A DNA stretch of 64,000 nt from AWTP1-13 sp036280295 (GTDB lineage Bacteria; Pseudomonadota; Alphaproteobacteria; Rhizobiales; Hyphomicrobiaceae), in NCBI GenBank assembly GCA_036280295.1, contig DASURA010000369.1, forward strand, positions 18,126 to 82,125, read 5' to 3'. Both the position numbers and the translations under genes were made by a program. The notes under the pieces are model-generated. The model ran no database searches. It was not told where the DNA came from and was given only the letters and a program-made list of their open reading frames with translations. Within the stretch, counting starts at the first letter, position 1. Each line of letters starts with the position of its first letter. This document shows positions 34,876 to 44,319 of the stretch, one piece after another.

Positions 34876-35705
34876 CTAGACTGTCGCTGTGAAAAGGTAG
34901 TAGCCGATGCTGCAAAACAGCCGGCGGCTCCTGTGTCGCTCGGCGATCGCTTCGGTCCACGCGGAGAGCTCGCTTGCACTGATTGCGGCAGCCACGTGCG
35001 CGTTGCGCCCGAGCCGGGTGAAATAGTCCGCAGGAGATTGGGCTCAAACAGCACGATACGGGTCACAATCTCGATACGATCAAAGCCCTCGTCCTCAAGC
35101 ATCCCTCTCAACGAGCGCACCAGCCAGCCCTGGCGGACCCCAACGTCACATTCATGCTGGAGAATGCGTCGCGTCAGCGCGCGATCGGCGGCATTGATCG
35201 CGTTGGTTTCGAAATCAGGCTCGATCAGCGCGATCGAGCCTCCCGGGCGCACGACGCGCTTGAGCTCGGACAGCGCGGCGCCCGGATCGTCGAGATAGAT
35301 CAGCAACCGCTCCGCGCGGCCGATATCGAAGCTGCCAGCGTTGAAAGGCAGCTGCGCAGCGTCGCCTTGCCGAAAGTCGATGGAGAGACCCGTCGCCTCG
35401 GCTCGCCGCCGCGCCTCCGCAATAAAGACGGCACTCGCATCAAGGCCTGTGACCGATCCGGTCGGGCCAACGCGCTTCGCCAGACGCAAGGTTTCAAGCC
35501 CAAATCCGCAGCCGACGTCCAGCACGGAACGGCCAACCGTGACTCCGGTCCGTTCCAACGCGATCGCCTTGAGATCTTGGATCTCCTTCTGTGCATCGAA
35601 GGTCTCGAGAGCGCGGACATAGGCGGCGGCGTCCGTGACATCATCCAGATGCTCGAAGTTCTGCAACGAGACACCGCCTGATCCGGTTGCATCGGTGGGC
35701 GTCAT
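34876..35705 (-). pseudogene. SAM-dependent methyltransferase, frameshifted near the 3' end
   Basis: ATG 35705 with GGAGG 7 nt upstream opens a class I methyltransferase: motif I VLDVGCGFGLETLRLA, acidic GLDASAVFIAEARR, motif II-III GDAAQLPFNAGSFDI, and RVVRPGGSIALIEPDF. At about 35034 one base seems missing: the open frame turns into an Arg/Pro-rich tail ending at 34713, whereas the neighbouring frame gives the expected end PADYFTRLGRNAHVAAAIS, then a Trp/Glu-rich helix and LFCSIGYYLFTATV with TAG at 34876. Either the gene is newly damaged or the assembly has an indel. The tail-changed product of 330 codons might still be made. Confidence 0.7.
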
Positions 35706-35884
35706 ATTCGCCTCCGTGGAACGGCAACTCGATCGCAGTTCGTTACCGCCCCTGTTCAGGCTGGCCTGATCCATGCATCAGGCGTTGAGCCTTGGTTGAG
35801 GGGTGTGGCCAAGATCGCTGGAACGCGCAGCAATTCCTTGCCACACGAGTGCTTCGCGTCACCGCGCCAACGCCACACCGCATC

Positions 35885-36010
35885 CACGGCCACGAACGCC
35901 AGGATCGCCTCCTTGGCCGCGCTGTCGTTCCAGGACAGGAGCGGATCAAAGGTCTGGGCCAGAGCAGGCGTCCTGAGCATGGGCACCGTCAGGATAGGGG
36001 ACGCCGCCAA
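35885..36010 (-). pseudogene. N-terminal fragment of a HAD-family phosphatase
   Basis: About 42 codons reading MLRTPALAQTFDPLLSWND followed by SAAKEAILAFVA, the start of a secreted HAD-superfamily phosphatase type, where a catalytic DNDGTLW block should follow some 20 residues later. Instead the frame runs into unrelated sequence and stops at 35756. The matching C-terminal part lies 470 bp away on the other strand (36484-36705). Confidence 0.5.
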
Positions 36011-36299
36011 TTACGCGCCGTCGCCGCCTGGATTGCCAGCACCTCCTCGTAGGCCTTATGGCCCTCTCGTAGGCGTGTTTGTGGGCCTACGCGTTGCCGA
36101 ACGCGAACCGCCCCGCCGGCGTGTCGACCTGCCGGAATGCCTCCGCCGCGGCCAGGTAGTCGTTGCGATGCGGCCGCACCTCCACCAGGTGGTGGTCGTT
36201 GGACACGATGCCGCCCACCCCATCGCCGGCGCCAAGGATACGCCAAGCCGCGATAGCGGCGGCGGAAGCCGCCGGCCACGCTGTGCCATCCGCCTGCAC
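36010..36299 (-). pseudogene. Unassigned decayed coding remnant
   Basis: Two frames give protein-like text: ILGAGDGVGGIVSNDHHLVE, then RPHRNDYLAAAEAFRQ and TPAGRFAFGN in one frame (stop at 36087), and VGPQTRLREGHKAYEEVLAI in the next. The join suggests one frameshifted gene end. I do not recognise the family. It lies directly upstream of the HAD fragment on the same strand. Confidence 0.35.
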
Positions 36300-36483
36300 C
36301 GATCACATCGCAGTCTGCATGCTGTCGGGGACTCTTGAATGTTGGGCAGAACGAGGAAATAGGGAGTAACCCGTAAATCCTATCCTCGTTTCTCCTGGGT
36401 GCCTGGCGGACAGCGCCTCATACGAATAGAGCCCATCAAATAGAGCCAATCGCCGCCATGCGAAACGGGATCGCCGACCCTCC

Positions 36484-36705
36484 TACGGCATCCGTCCGCA
36501 GCAGGTGATCGGGTCCATGGGCGTGACGAAATACGAGATGCGCCCGGACGGCACGCCGGCGCTGGGTCGCAGAGGCCACCGCCCTGTTCATCGACGACAG
36601 ACCGGGCAAGCGGAGGGCATCAAGCATATCATCGGCCGATGGCCGATCTTCGCCTCCGGCAATTTCCGACGGCGACAAGCAGATCCCGGAGTACATCGCA
36701 GCCTG
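36484..36705 (+). pseudogene. C-terminal fragment of a HAD-family phosphatase
   Basis: Read with at least three frameshifts: YGIRPQQVIGSMGVTKYEM, RPDGTPAL, then VAEATALFIDDRPGKPEGIK, HIIGRWPIFASGN, SDGDKQIPEYIAAC. This is the HAD motif III (Lys in GK) to motif IV (GNSDGD) region of the same kind of phosphatase whose N-terminus lies inverted at 35885-36010. Bases 36706-36952 hold no gene I can support. Confidence 0.55.
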
Positions 36706-36952
36706 CAGCGGCGCTGTTTCATGGCCGACGCAAGTGCTGGCCTGATCATGACCTGCCTTTTCGACTTGCGCCGCCTGGCCAATCCCGGCATCGGCCGCTG
36801 GGCCAGCGATTCCGGCCTCGGCTACACGTATTTCGACAGATGATCTTGCTCGCGGCGATAGCAGGCGATAGACGGTGCGAATTTTCGCTTTTGATTTCAG
36901 CGAGTTGTGTGGTGATTCCGAGCGCCAGCGATAGTCCGCGAAGGACGCCAAA

Positions 36953-38500
36953 TCATTCCCACTCGATCGTTCCCGGCGGCTTGGATGTCACGTCGTATAC
37001 GACCCGGTTGATGCCGTTCACCTCGTTGATGATCCGGGTCGCGGCCCGGCCCAGTACGTCGTGGGGGAACTCGAAGTAATCCGCGGTCATGCCGTCGGTC
37101 GAGGTGACGGCGCGCAGGGCGCAGACCTTGTCGTAGGTCCTCGCGTCTCCCATGACCCCGACCGTGCGCACCGGCAGCAGCACTGCGAACGCCTGCCAGA
37201 TCCTGTCGTACAGACCGGCCTTGCGGATCTCGTCCAGGAAGATGGCGTCGGCTTGGCGCAAAACCTCCAGGTCGCCGCGGCCCACCTCCCCCAGCACACG
37301 GATCGCCAGGCCCGGCCCCGGGAAGGGATGGCGGCCGATGAAGGTCTCCGGCAACCCCAGCTCGCGGCCGAGCGCGCGCACCTCGTCCTTGAACAGCTCG
37401 CGCAGCGGCTCGACCAGCTTGAGGTTCATGCGCTCGGGCAGGCCGCCGACGTTGTGGTGCGACTTGATGGTGACGGACGGGCCGCCGGTGAAGGAAACGC
37501 TCTCGATCACGTCGGGATAGAGCGTGCCCTGGGCCAGGAACTCGGCGCCGCCGAGCCTGGCCGCCTCCTCCTCGAACACCTCGACAAACAAGGCGCCGAT
37601 GGTCTTGCGCTTTTCCTCCGGATCCGCCTTGCCCTCCAGCGCCGTCAGGAACCGTGCACTCGCGTCCACATGCACCAGCGGGATGTTGTAATGGCCGCGG
37701 AACAGCGACACCACCTCCTGAGCCTCGTTCTGCCTGAGTAAGCCGTGGTCGACGAAAATGCAGGTGAGCTGGTCGCCGATCGCCTCGTGGATCAGCACCG
37801 CGGCGACGGCGCTGTCGACGCCGCCTGAGAGGCCGCAGATCACACGCCCCTTGCCCACTTGGCCGCGGATCCGGGCGATCTCGCTCGACTTGAAGTGCGC
37901 CATGCTCCAGTCGCCCGGCAGCCCGGCAATCTTGCGTACGAAGTTGCCGAGCAGCGCCGCGCCGCGTGGCGTGTGCGCGACCTCCGGGTGGAACTGCACG
38001 GCGTACAGGCGGCGCTGCTCATCGGCAATGGCGGCGAACGGCGCGCCCTTGGAGATCGCCACCACCTTGAAGCCGGGCGGCAGGGCGGTGACGCGGTCGC
38101 CGTGGCTCATCCAGACCGTGTCCGTCTCGCCTTCCCGCCACACGCCCTCGAACAGCGCCGACTCGGCCGTCACCTCCAGCTCGGCACGGCCGAACTCGCG
38201 GTGGTGCCCGCCCTCGACGCCGCCGCCGAGCTGCGCCACCATCGTCTGCTCGCCGTAGCAGATGCCGAGAACAGGAAGTCCGGACTGGAATACCCAGTCG
38301 GGCGCTCGGGGGGTGCCGAACTCGGTCACGCTGGCCGGACCGCCGGAGAGGATCACCGCCTTCGGCTTCAGCCGGTCGAGGGCATCCTGGGCGCGGTTGA
38401 AGGGCACGATCTCGGAATAGACCCCTTGCTCGCGCACCCGGCGTGCGATGAGCTGGGTGACCTGGCTGCCGAAGTCGATGATGAGGACGGTATCGGTCAT
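36953..38500 (-). CDS. guaA: GMP synthase (glutamine-hydrolysing)
   Basis: Cytosolic enzyme converting XMP, ATP and glutamine to GMP; 515 residues, the family length. Class I amidotransferase domain: Cys81 in GICYGEQTM, His in VQFHPEV with Glu. ATP pyrophosphatase P-loop GLSGGVDSAVAAVLIHE, and the C-terminal dimerisation domain with RHPFPGPGLAIRVLGEV and the final IEWE. ATG 38500 starts MTDTVLIIDFGSQ, with GGAG 6 nt upstream; the long open frame beyond it is antisense to the neighbouring reductase gene and is rejected. This is a core gene, stand-alone here. Confidence 0.97.
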   Translation of the reverse strand: MTDTVLIIDFGSQVTQLIARRVREQGVYSEIVPFNRAQDALDRLKPKAVILSGGPASVTEFGTPRAPDWVFQSGLPVLGICYGEQTMVAQLGGGVEGGHHREFGRAELEVTAESALFEGVWREGETDTVWMSHGDRVTALPPGFKVVAISKGAPFAAIADEQRRLYAVQFHPEVAHTPRGAALLGNFVRKIAGLPGDWSMAHFKSSEIARIRGQVGKGRVICGLSGGVDSAVAAVLIHEAIGDQLTCIFVDHGLLRQNEAQEVVSLFRGHYNIPLVHVDASARFLTALEGKADPEEKRKTIGALFVEVFEEEAARLGGAEFLAQGTLYPDVIESVSFTGGPSVTIKSHHNVGGLPERMNLKLVEPLRELFKDEVRALGRELGLPETFIGRHPFPGPGLAIRVLGEVGRGDLEVLRQADAIFLDEIRKAGLYDRIWQAFAVLLPVRTVGVMGDARTYDKVCALRAVTSTDGMTADYFEFPHDVLGRAATRIINEVNGINRVVYDVTSKPPGTIEWE

Positions 38501-38758
38501 GGGGGCTCCAGGGGGGGTTCCAGGTGGCGAGGCGGTAGCCAGGATGTTGCCGGGCTTTGAGAATCGTCCCGCGTGATGCCGCGATACAGCACCCGCGCCG
38601 CAGGGGGTCAAGCGGAGGCTCCGCCCGCGGTATCCTGGCCGGTTTCCGGGCCGATCCCCTGGCCGACGGCCCGTCTCCTGCTGCGCCGTGTTTGCAATCG
38701 GCCGCGCATCTTCTACACGGTTTATCTCGCAGCCGCAGCAACAGCGATGGAGGTTCCT

Positions 38759-39691
38759 ATGGCCCACTCCGCATCCGAGCCCGCGCGGAGCGCCGTCGCG
38801 GTTGTCGGCCTCGGCAGCATCGGCGGCGTGGCGGCGGGATGCCTGGCCGACGCGGGGCACCATGGCGTCATTGCCTGCGTGCGCCGGCCGCTGGAGCGGC
38901 TCACCGTGGAGCGCCCGGAGGGCGCGGCGGAGGTGGCCATCCGGGCCCTCACCGATCCGGATATGGCAACGCCGGTCGACTGGGTGCTGCTGGCCACCAA
39001 GGTGCCGGATACGGCTGCCGCCGGGGCGTGGCTGCGCCGGCTGTGCCGGCCCTCGACCAGGGTTGCGGTGCTGCAGAACGGCATCGATCACGTGGCGCGG
39101 GTGGCTCCCTTCGCCAACGGCGCCACCGTTATTCCGATCATGGTCTACTTCAACGGCGAGCGCCTGGCGCCGGACCGCGTGCGCATTCGCCACGTCCACG
39201 ATACCCCCGATATGGAGGCCCCGGACGATGACGGCGGGCGGGCATTCGCGCAGCTGTTCGAGGGCAGCTCGCTCAGCGTGCGGCTGCTCGCCGATTTCAA
39301 GACCCAGGCCTGGCGCAAGCTGCTCGTCAACGCCGTGGCCAATCCGATGACCTGCCTGACCCTGCGCCGCCAGGAGGTGCTGCGCCACCCGGATGTCCAC
39401 GCGCTCAGCTTGGCCGTGCTGCAGGAGGCCGCCGCGGTGGCGCGTGCCGACGGCGCCAGGATCGCCGACGACGAGCCGGAGCGCACCATGGCCAAGCTCA
39501 TGACGTTCAGCCCCGAGCTCGGCACCTCCATGTACTTCGACCGCGTCGCCGGCCGCCCGCTGGAGGCCGACGCCCTCACCGGCGCCATCGTCGCTGCCGG
39601 CGCGCGGCTGGGCGTGCCGACGCCTCTCAACACGGCGCTGCTGGCACTCCTCAGGGCCGTGAGCGAGGCCGCGCAAGGCCCGGCGGGTTAG
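38759..39691 (+). CDS. 2-dehydropantoate 2-reductase family protein (PanE/ApbA-like)
   Basis: 310 residues. N-terminal NADPH fold VAVVGLGSIGGVAAGCLA, catalytic-Lys region VDWVLLATKVPDTAAAG, and the ApbA C-terminal domain with QAWRKLLVNAVANPMTCLT and the substrate-binding SMYFDRVAGRPLEADALTG. GGAGG 5 nt before ATG 38759 decides the start over ATG 38747. It may make pantoate for CoA synthesis, but genomes often have several paralogues acting on other keto acids, so the symbol is withheld. Divergent from guaA. Confidence 0.88.
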   Translation: MAHSASEPARSAVAVVGLGSIGGVAAGCLADAGHHGVIACVRRPLERLTVERPEGAAEVAIRALTDPDMATPVDWVLLATKVPDTAAAGAWLRRLCRPSTRVAVLQNGIDHVARVAPFANGATVIPIMVYFNGERLAPDRVRIRHVHDTPDMEAPDDDGGRAFAQLFEGSSLSVRLLADFKTQAWRKLLVNAVANPMTCLTLRRQEVLRHPDVHALSLAVLQEAAAVARADGARIADDEPERTMAKLMTFSPELGTSMYFDRVAGRPLEADALTGAIVAAGARLGVPTPLNTALLALLRAVSEAAQGPAG

Positions 39692-39709
39692 CGAGGCGTC
39701 CGAGGTCTA

Positions 39710-41157
39710 GAACGTGTACTCAATTACATGGAGCGATGCTGGCTCACGTCTGCGTTTGTTGAGGGTTTCGGATGCCGGCCCGCCGCAACGGTCGGGGCTG
39801 GCACGGGGGCCGGCGTCCGAAAGCCTCCAGGGAAGGAACCCGCGAGTCGTGGGGCACGCCGGTGCCGCGAGCGCTATGGGGATTTCGCCGTAGTGTGCCG
39901 ATTGGCAGACGAAGGCGGGCGGCGATGAGGAGAGCAGGCCGGGCTGATGGGGCGCGGCCGTCGCGTCGGGCTGCATTCGGCTCTGCGATTCAGCGGTGAC
40001 CGAGGCTCTATCGATCGCGAAGCGCATCGTTCCCGACAAGCACCAACACGGCCGGCCCGTGGCCAGCGGCAGTGGCGCTCGGCTTTGCGGCGGTTGCAGG
40101 CTGGGAGCGTCATGATGTGTCGATCCTGGTGGTCGGGGCATGGCGTGGCCGGCAGCCTGCCTCGAAGGTCTCGATGACGATCATGCGCCCGCCGCAGCAG
40201 GGACACGGGGTGGCGAGCACCGATTGAGGTCCGTCATCGGTGGGCGCCTCGTCCTCGGGATCGGTGGCGGCGACCTCAGAAGCTCACGCGCCTGGGCGAG
40301 GTTCTCCTCGCGGGTGCCGCCGGCGAGGAGGCCGTAGTGGCGGATGCGGTGGAAGCCCTTGGGCAGGACGTGGATGATGAAGCGGCGGATGAACTCGTCG
40401 ACCGCGACGGTCATGGTGGTGTAGCGGCTTGGCCCCTCGACCCGGTAGTCCTTGACCTTGAAGGTGACGCTCTCCGCATCGGCGGCGATCAGGCGACTGT
40501 TGGAGATGGCGACGCGGTGGGTGTAGCGCGCCAGGTAGGCGAGCACGGCCTTGGGACCGGCGAACGGGCGCTTGGAGTAGACGAACCAGCGCGTTCTCTT
40601 GAGCGGCGCCAGGAAGGCGGCGAAGGCCTTGGTGTCGGCGAGGTGGGCATGCGCGCCAAAGAAGGCGAGCTTGCCGGCCTGGTGGGCGGCGGCGAGCTTC
40701 TCCAGCATCAGGCGCCGGAACAGCCTGGAGAGCACCAGCACGGGCAGGAAGAAGTTGGGCTTGGCAGCGATCCGGCGTTTGCCGTCGGGCGAGACGCCGC
40801 CGCCCGGCACGATCATGTGCACGTGCGGGTGATGCGTCATGGCCGACCCCCAGGTGTGCAGCACCGCCGTGATGGCGATGCGGGCGCCGAGGTGCTTGGG
40901 ATCGGAGGCAATGGTCAGCATGGTCTCGGCCGCGGCCTTGAACAGCAGGTCGTAGATCGCCTTCTTGTTCTGGTAGGCGATATCACCAATCGCCGCCGGC
41001 AGCGTGAAGACGATGTGGAAGTAGGGCACGGGCAAGAGCTCGGCCTGCCGCTCCTCCATCCACTCTCTCGCCGCGGCGCCCTGGCACTTGGGGCAGTGCC
41101 GATTGCGGCAGCTGTTGTAGGCGATGGTGGTATGGGCGCAGTCCTCGCAGCGCTTCC
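39710..41157 (-). mobile_element. Remnant of an IS91-type insertion sequence
   Basis: The block between the reductase gene and apbE. The transposase remnant (next entry) fills 40110-41157. The leftward 400 bp contain no gene and include GTGCCGCGAGCGCTATGG followed by GATTTCGCC, which looks like the downstream terminal part of rhizobial IS91 relatives. The 5' end of the transposase is missing at the apbE junction, so the element is incomplete. I cannot define exact ends; IS91 elements make no target duplications. Confidence 0.5.
40110..41157 (-). pseudogene. IS91-family transposase, 5'-truncated and frameshifted
   Basis: Rolling-circle (Y2-type) transposase. Starts abruptly with the zinc-ribbon part RCEDCAHTTIAYNSCRNRHC (about 45-50 N-terminal residues lost), then AAREWMEERQAELLPVPYF, WGSAMTHHPHVHMIVPGGG, RPFAGPKAVLAYLARYTHR with the catalytic Tyr region, and RHYGLLAGGTREENLAQA. 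Near 40272 the frame slips: the open frame ends at 40181, whereas the next frame gives the expected end ATPCPCCGGRMIVIETF with stop at 40110. Both defects mean it cannot transpose by itself. Confidence 0.8.
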
Positions 41158-42096
41158 GAAGACTGGGCCGATCGAGGTCTGGATGAGCGCTCCATCCCTT
41201 CGCTGCAAGAACAACGCGTCGAGACCCTCTCTTTGTGCAAGCACCTTGCCTTCCACGGGACCGAGTACCATGAGCGCTGTGGCCCAAGCATCTGCATCCA
41301 TGCAGCTAGCGGCAACGACTGAAACTGACGCGATTCCGTTGTCGACTGGACCGCCGCGCGACCGGTCCATTGTGTGGGCCAGGCGCTTTCCTCCGAGATC
41401 GACCCAGTGCCGATAGTCGCCCGAGGTCGCAACCGCGGCGTCCCGCAACTCAATCACGCCGAGCGGACTCCGCAGCTCGTAGTCGGGCCTTTCCACCGCC
41501 ACGAGCCACGGTGTTCCGTCTGCCTTGGCGCCTCGCGCTTTAAGCTCTCCATCGAGACTGACCAGCGCACTGGAGATGCCGAAGGTCTCAACCGCACGCA
41601 TCATCTCGTCCACGGCGAAGCCTTTGGCGATGCCCGAAAGGTCGAGCGCGAAATGGGCATGCTTGCGCGCACGCCTTCCGGGTACATCCAGTTCAAGAAC
41701 AGTATGGGTTGGTAGCAGCCGCTCGCGAAGGGCAGCCAGAATCGCTTCCTTGTCGGGCGCGGAACGAGCGGCTCCGAAGCCCCAAGCATTGACCAGGCCT
41801 CCCAGGCCGATGTCAAAGGCTCCGCCCGAGGCGTGCCCGAACTGCAACCCCCGCTGGAGAACCTGCATGAGCTCGGCAGGCAAGGATACCCAGGCGCCCG
41901 GCGACGCCGCATTGAAGCGCATCAGATCGCTGTCGGACTTCCATGTGGACATCTGGCGGTCCACGCGGTCGACGGCGCGAGCTAATGCGGCTTCCAGCGC
42001 GGCGATATCGATCGCTGGCGACGCATAGAGCAGCGCCGACCACCGCGTTCCCATGGTGGCCCCGCTCATTGCATGACGAAGGAGGTCAGTAGACAT
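41157..42096 (-). CDS. apbE: ApbE, FAD:protein FMN transferase (3' end replaced by IS91)
   Basis: Periplasmic or membrane-associated enzyme that attaches FMN to Thr of target flavoproteins. About 313 native residues remain: TMGTRWSALLYA, FGHASGGAFDIGLGGLVNAWGFG, DLSGIAKGFAVDEM, SGDYRHWVDLGGKRLAHTMD (Mg/FAD site) and DADAWATALMVLGPVEGKVL. The last native residues are about SIGPVF; then the IS91 transposase sequence begins and the frame runs on in the wrong phase to 40915. Nearly the whole protein is kept, so activity is plausible. ATG 42096 has GGAAGG 9 nt upstream and overlaps the stop of the reductase gene. No signal peptide is evident. Confidence 0.85.
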
Positions 42097-44305
42097 CTTC
42101 GGCATACCTTCCTTGGGCTTTGAGCGCGAAGGGCGTCAGGCCGATCGGCGCCAACACATCGACCATCGCCTGCATGACGCCCGCCGCCATGTCGCGCCCG
42201 CCGCAAACCATAACCTGTGCCCCGTTGGCTATGAGAGCGCGTAGGCGATCAGCATCCCTACGCAGACAATCCTGCACATAGCCGCCGCCTTTCACGCGCG
42301 AGAAGACGGTAGCGAGGCTCGTCAGCCGCCTGTCATCCAGCCAGCCGGCAATCTCGCGCCCATAGAGAAAATCCGAGTCTGGATCGCGCCCGCCGAAATA
42401 GAGATGCATGGGCCTGCGCGCGACGTTGGCGCGAATGAATCCCGCCAGCGGGCCAACGCCAGTGCCAGCGCCGATCAGGATCACCGGTTTTGATGCACGT
42501 GCCGGACGAAAAACCGGGTTCACCTTCACGAAGGCCTCGGCGCTGTCGCCCGGCCGAAGACCGTGAAGCATGCCGGAGCAAAGCCCGCCCGGATGCTTGC
42601 GCACGCATATCTCGACGAAGCCGTCACGAGTCGAACTGGCCAACGAGTAGTAGCGAGGCAAGCTGCAGTCCGGCGGCACAACTGCAATCAGGTCGCCTGC
42701 GGCGAAGCGCGGCCAGCCGTGCCCTGCGAGGCGCGCGAAGACGCCGCTCCTGGGCAGCGCGAAGCGCAGGACGCAGGTCGGCGCCTGGACCTCCGCACCG
42801 TAATCAATGCGCTCGATAAGCGTTAGTGTGTGAGTACGCGGCCGCTCCGACACATGGGTCAGGACCAGCTTTTCACCCATGACATCCGACACGGTCTCAC
42901 CCCATCGCGCGAACTCCTGCCCAGACTGGCGGTCGATGGTCTCCAGCGGCATCAGCGACGCCCAGCCTTTCCGCACCAGAGCCGATTCGACATCACGGGC
43001 GAATTGGCAGAATTGCGGAAATTGACGATCGCCGAAGCCGAGGACCGCGACCGGGAAAGGCGGTGGATCGCTGATCCCGTCGAGGCGTTTGAGGAATGCG
43101 CTGGCTGTTGCTGGAGCCGCGCCGTCACCATAGGTCGCGGTCAGCACGAACATGCGCCGCGCCGACGGATAGGATCGCAACAAGCTGTCCATCGGGGCGG
43201 CGTGAACTCTGTGGCCGTTGGACGTCAGGGCTGCGTGCAACGTGCGGGCAAAGCCCCATGTGCTGCCGCCTTCGCTCCCGACCAGGATCACGGTGTCGGC
43301 GCTCTTGGCGGGAACGTTGTCGGCGATTGGAGCGCGAGTACGTCGCCCGCTCCACCACATCGCAGCGCCGCTCAAGCCGAGCACTGGAACGCTGAGGGCG
43401 CTGACGCCGAGCAGCAGGCCGAGCCACCAGAGCCCTTGGCCGGTGTGCAGCATGTAGATGAATTCATAGATCTGCTGGGCCGCCGAATGCGCCTGCCAAG
43501 CCAACATCTCTCCGCTCGCTGGGTCGACATAGCCCTCGCCGGCAGCGCTGGTCACGTGGAAGAGGTCATTCGGATTCGCCGGGTTGGGAAAAGTCAGCTC
43601 GCGCAGCTGCGAAAGATCGATGCCGCGCAAAGCCTCGATTTGCTCGACCGGAAGAGCCTCGCCGCGGGTCGTCACCGTCGGGAGAGCGGGCCCCTGCGAC
43701 GTGCCGTCCGGAATTAGTCCGAACGTCGTGAGCGACAGGTAGAGCGCCGTCACCGTCGACAGGAGCAGTCCGAAAACTGCTAACCGGCCCACTTCGGCAT
43801 GCAGCCGCTGCATGCCATCGCCCCGCGCGCGACCGAGAATGTGCCGCCATCCTCCCATGCGCCGGGCGGTCATTTGCAGTCCGGACAGCGTCAGGACAAG
43901 CATTGCAAGCGCGCCAACGGCAGCGGCCATCCGTCCGCTATCGCCCAGAAAGAACGAACGATGCAGGTTGGTCATCCAGCGTTCGAACGCCGAGCGCACG
44001 TAGTCCGAAACCGGTCTGCCGCCGGAAGGATCCACCACGCTCGCCGCCGGGCCGTCATTCCCGGAGTAGAAGGCAATGACCTTGCCGGAGGGCAGCCGCT
44101 TGAGCTCCTCTACTCCGGGATAGGTATTGACGACTCGGCCAGCCAAGTCGGCGACGCTAACGCCCTCTGCGGGAAGCGAAACCGCTCCGGCTCTCTCCCA
44201 GGCCGGCATCACCGACAGCACCGATCCGCTGATGACGAGCGCCATCAGCGGAAGGAGGACGGAAAGGGCCAGGACCTTATGAATCCAGCGCATCATGACA
44301 TCCAT
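42086..44305 (-). CDS. PepSY-TM / flavodoxin / FNR-type reductase fusion
   Basis: 739-residue inner-membrane flavoprotein. Residues 1-310: PepSY-associated TM region with four helices (VLALSVLLPLMALVISG, MAAAVGALAMLVLTLSG, LAVFGLLLSTVTALYL, WWLGLLLGVSALSVPVLG) and periplasmic PepSY loops. Residues about 330-470: flavodoxin domain (VILVGSEGGSTWGFARTLHA, LTATYGDGAAP). Residues 500-739: FAD/NAD(P)-binding reductase (LPRYYSLASS, ILIGAGTGVGPLAGFIR, MVCGGRDMAAGVMQ, terminal EDVY). It should carry electrons from NAD(P)H across the membrane, perhaps to ferric chelates or to an ApbE-flavinylated partner. The operon is DUF2271, this gene, apbE. Confidence 0.88.
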   Translation of the reverse strand: MDVMMRWIHKVLALSVLLPLMALVISGSVLSVMPAWERAGAVSLPAEGVSVADLAGRVVNTYPGVEELKRLPSGKVIAFYSGNDGPAASVVDPSGGRPVSDYVRSAFERWMTNLHRSFFLGDSGRMAAAVGALAMLVLTLSGLQMTARRMGGWRHILGRARGDGMQRLHAEVGRLAVFGLLLSTVTALYLSLTTFGLIPDGTSQGPALPTVTTRGEALPVEQIEALRGIDLSQLRELTFPNPANPNDLFHVTSAAGEGYVDPASGEMLAWQAHSAAQQIYEFIYMLHTGQGLWWLGLLLGVSALSVPVLGLSGAAMWWSGRRTRAPIADNVPAKSADTVILVGSEGGSTWGFARTLHAALTSNGHRVHAAPMDSLLRSYPSARRMFVLTATYGDGAAPATASAFLKRLDGISDPPPFPVAVLGFGDRQFPQFCQFARDVESALVRKGWASLMPLETIDRQSGQEFARWGETVSDVMGEKLVLTHVSERPRTHTLTLIERIDYGAEVQAPTCVLRFALPRSGVFARLAGHGWPRFAAGDLIAVVPPDCSLPRYYSLASSTRDGFVEICVRKHPGGLCSGMLHGLRPGDSAEAFVKVNPVFRPARASKPVILIGAGTGVGPLAGFIRANVARRPMHLYFGGRDPDSDFLYGREIAGWLDDRRLTSLATVFSRVKGGGYVQDCLRRDADRLRALIANGAQVMVCGGRDMAAGVMQAMVDVLAPIGLTPFALKAQGRYAEDVY

Positions 44306-44319
44306 CCCTGCACGTAGGC

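Noticed and set aside
36505..36843. 112-codon plus-strand frame as a possible small protein
   Set aside because: Its protein-like parts are pieces of a HAD phosphatase interrupted by frameshifts, so it is a pseudogene reading, not a gene.
38501..39676. Upstream extension of the guaA frame by about 390 codons
   Set aside because: It lies antisense to the reductase gene, has no homology, and guaA has a normal start with a ribosome site at 38500.
39707..40141. Minus-strand frame of 144 codons near the IS91 remnant
   Set aside because: Low-complexity Pro/Arg/Ser text with no motif; it overlaps the transposase end in another frame.
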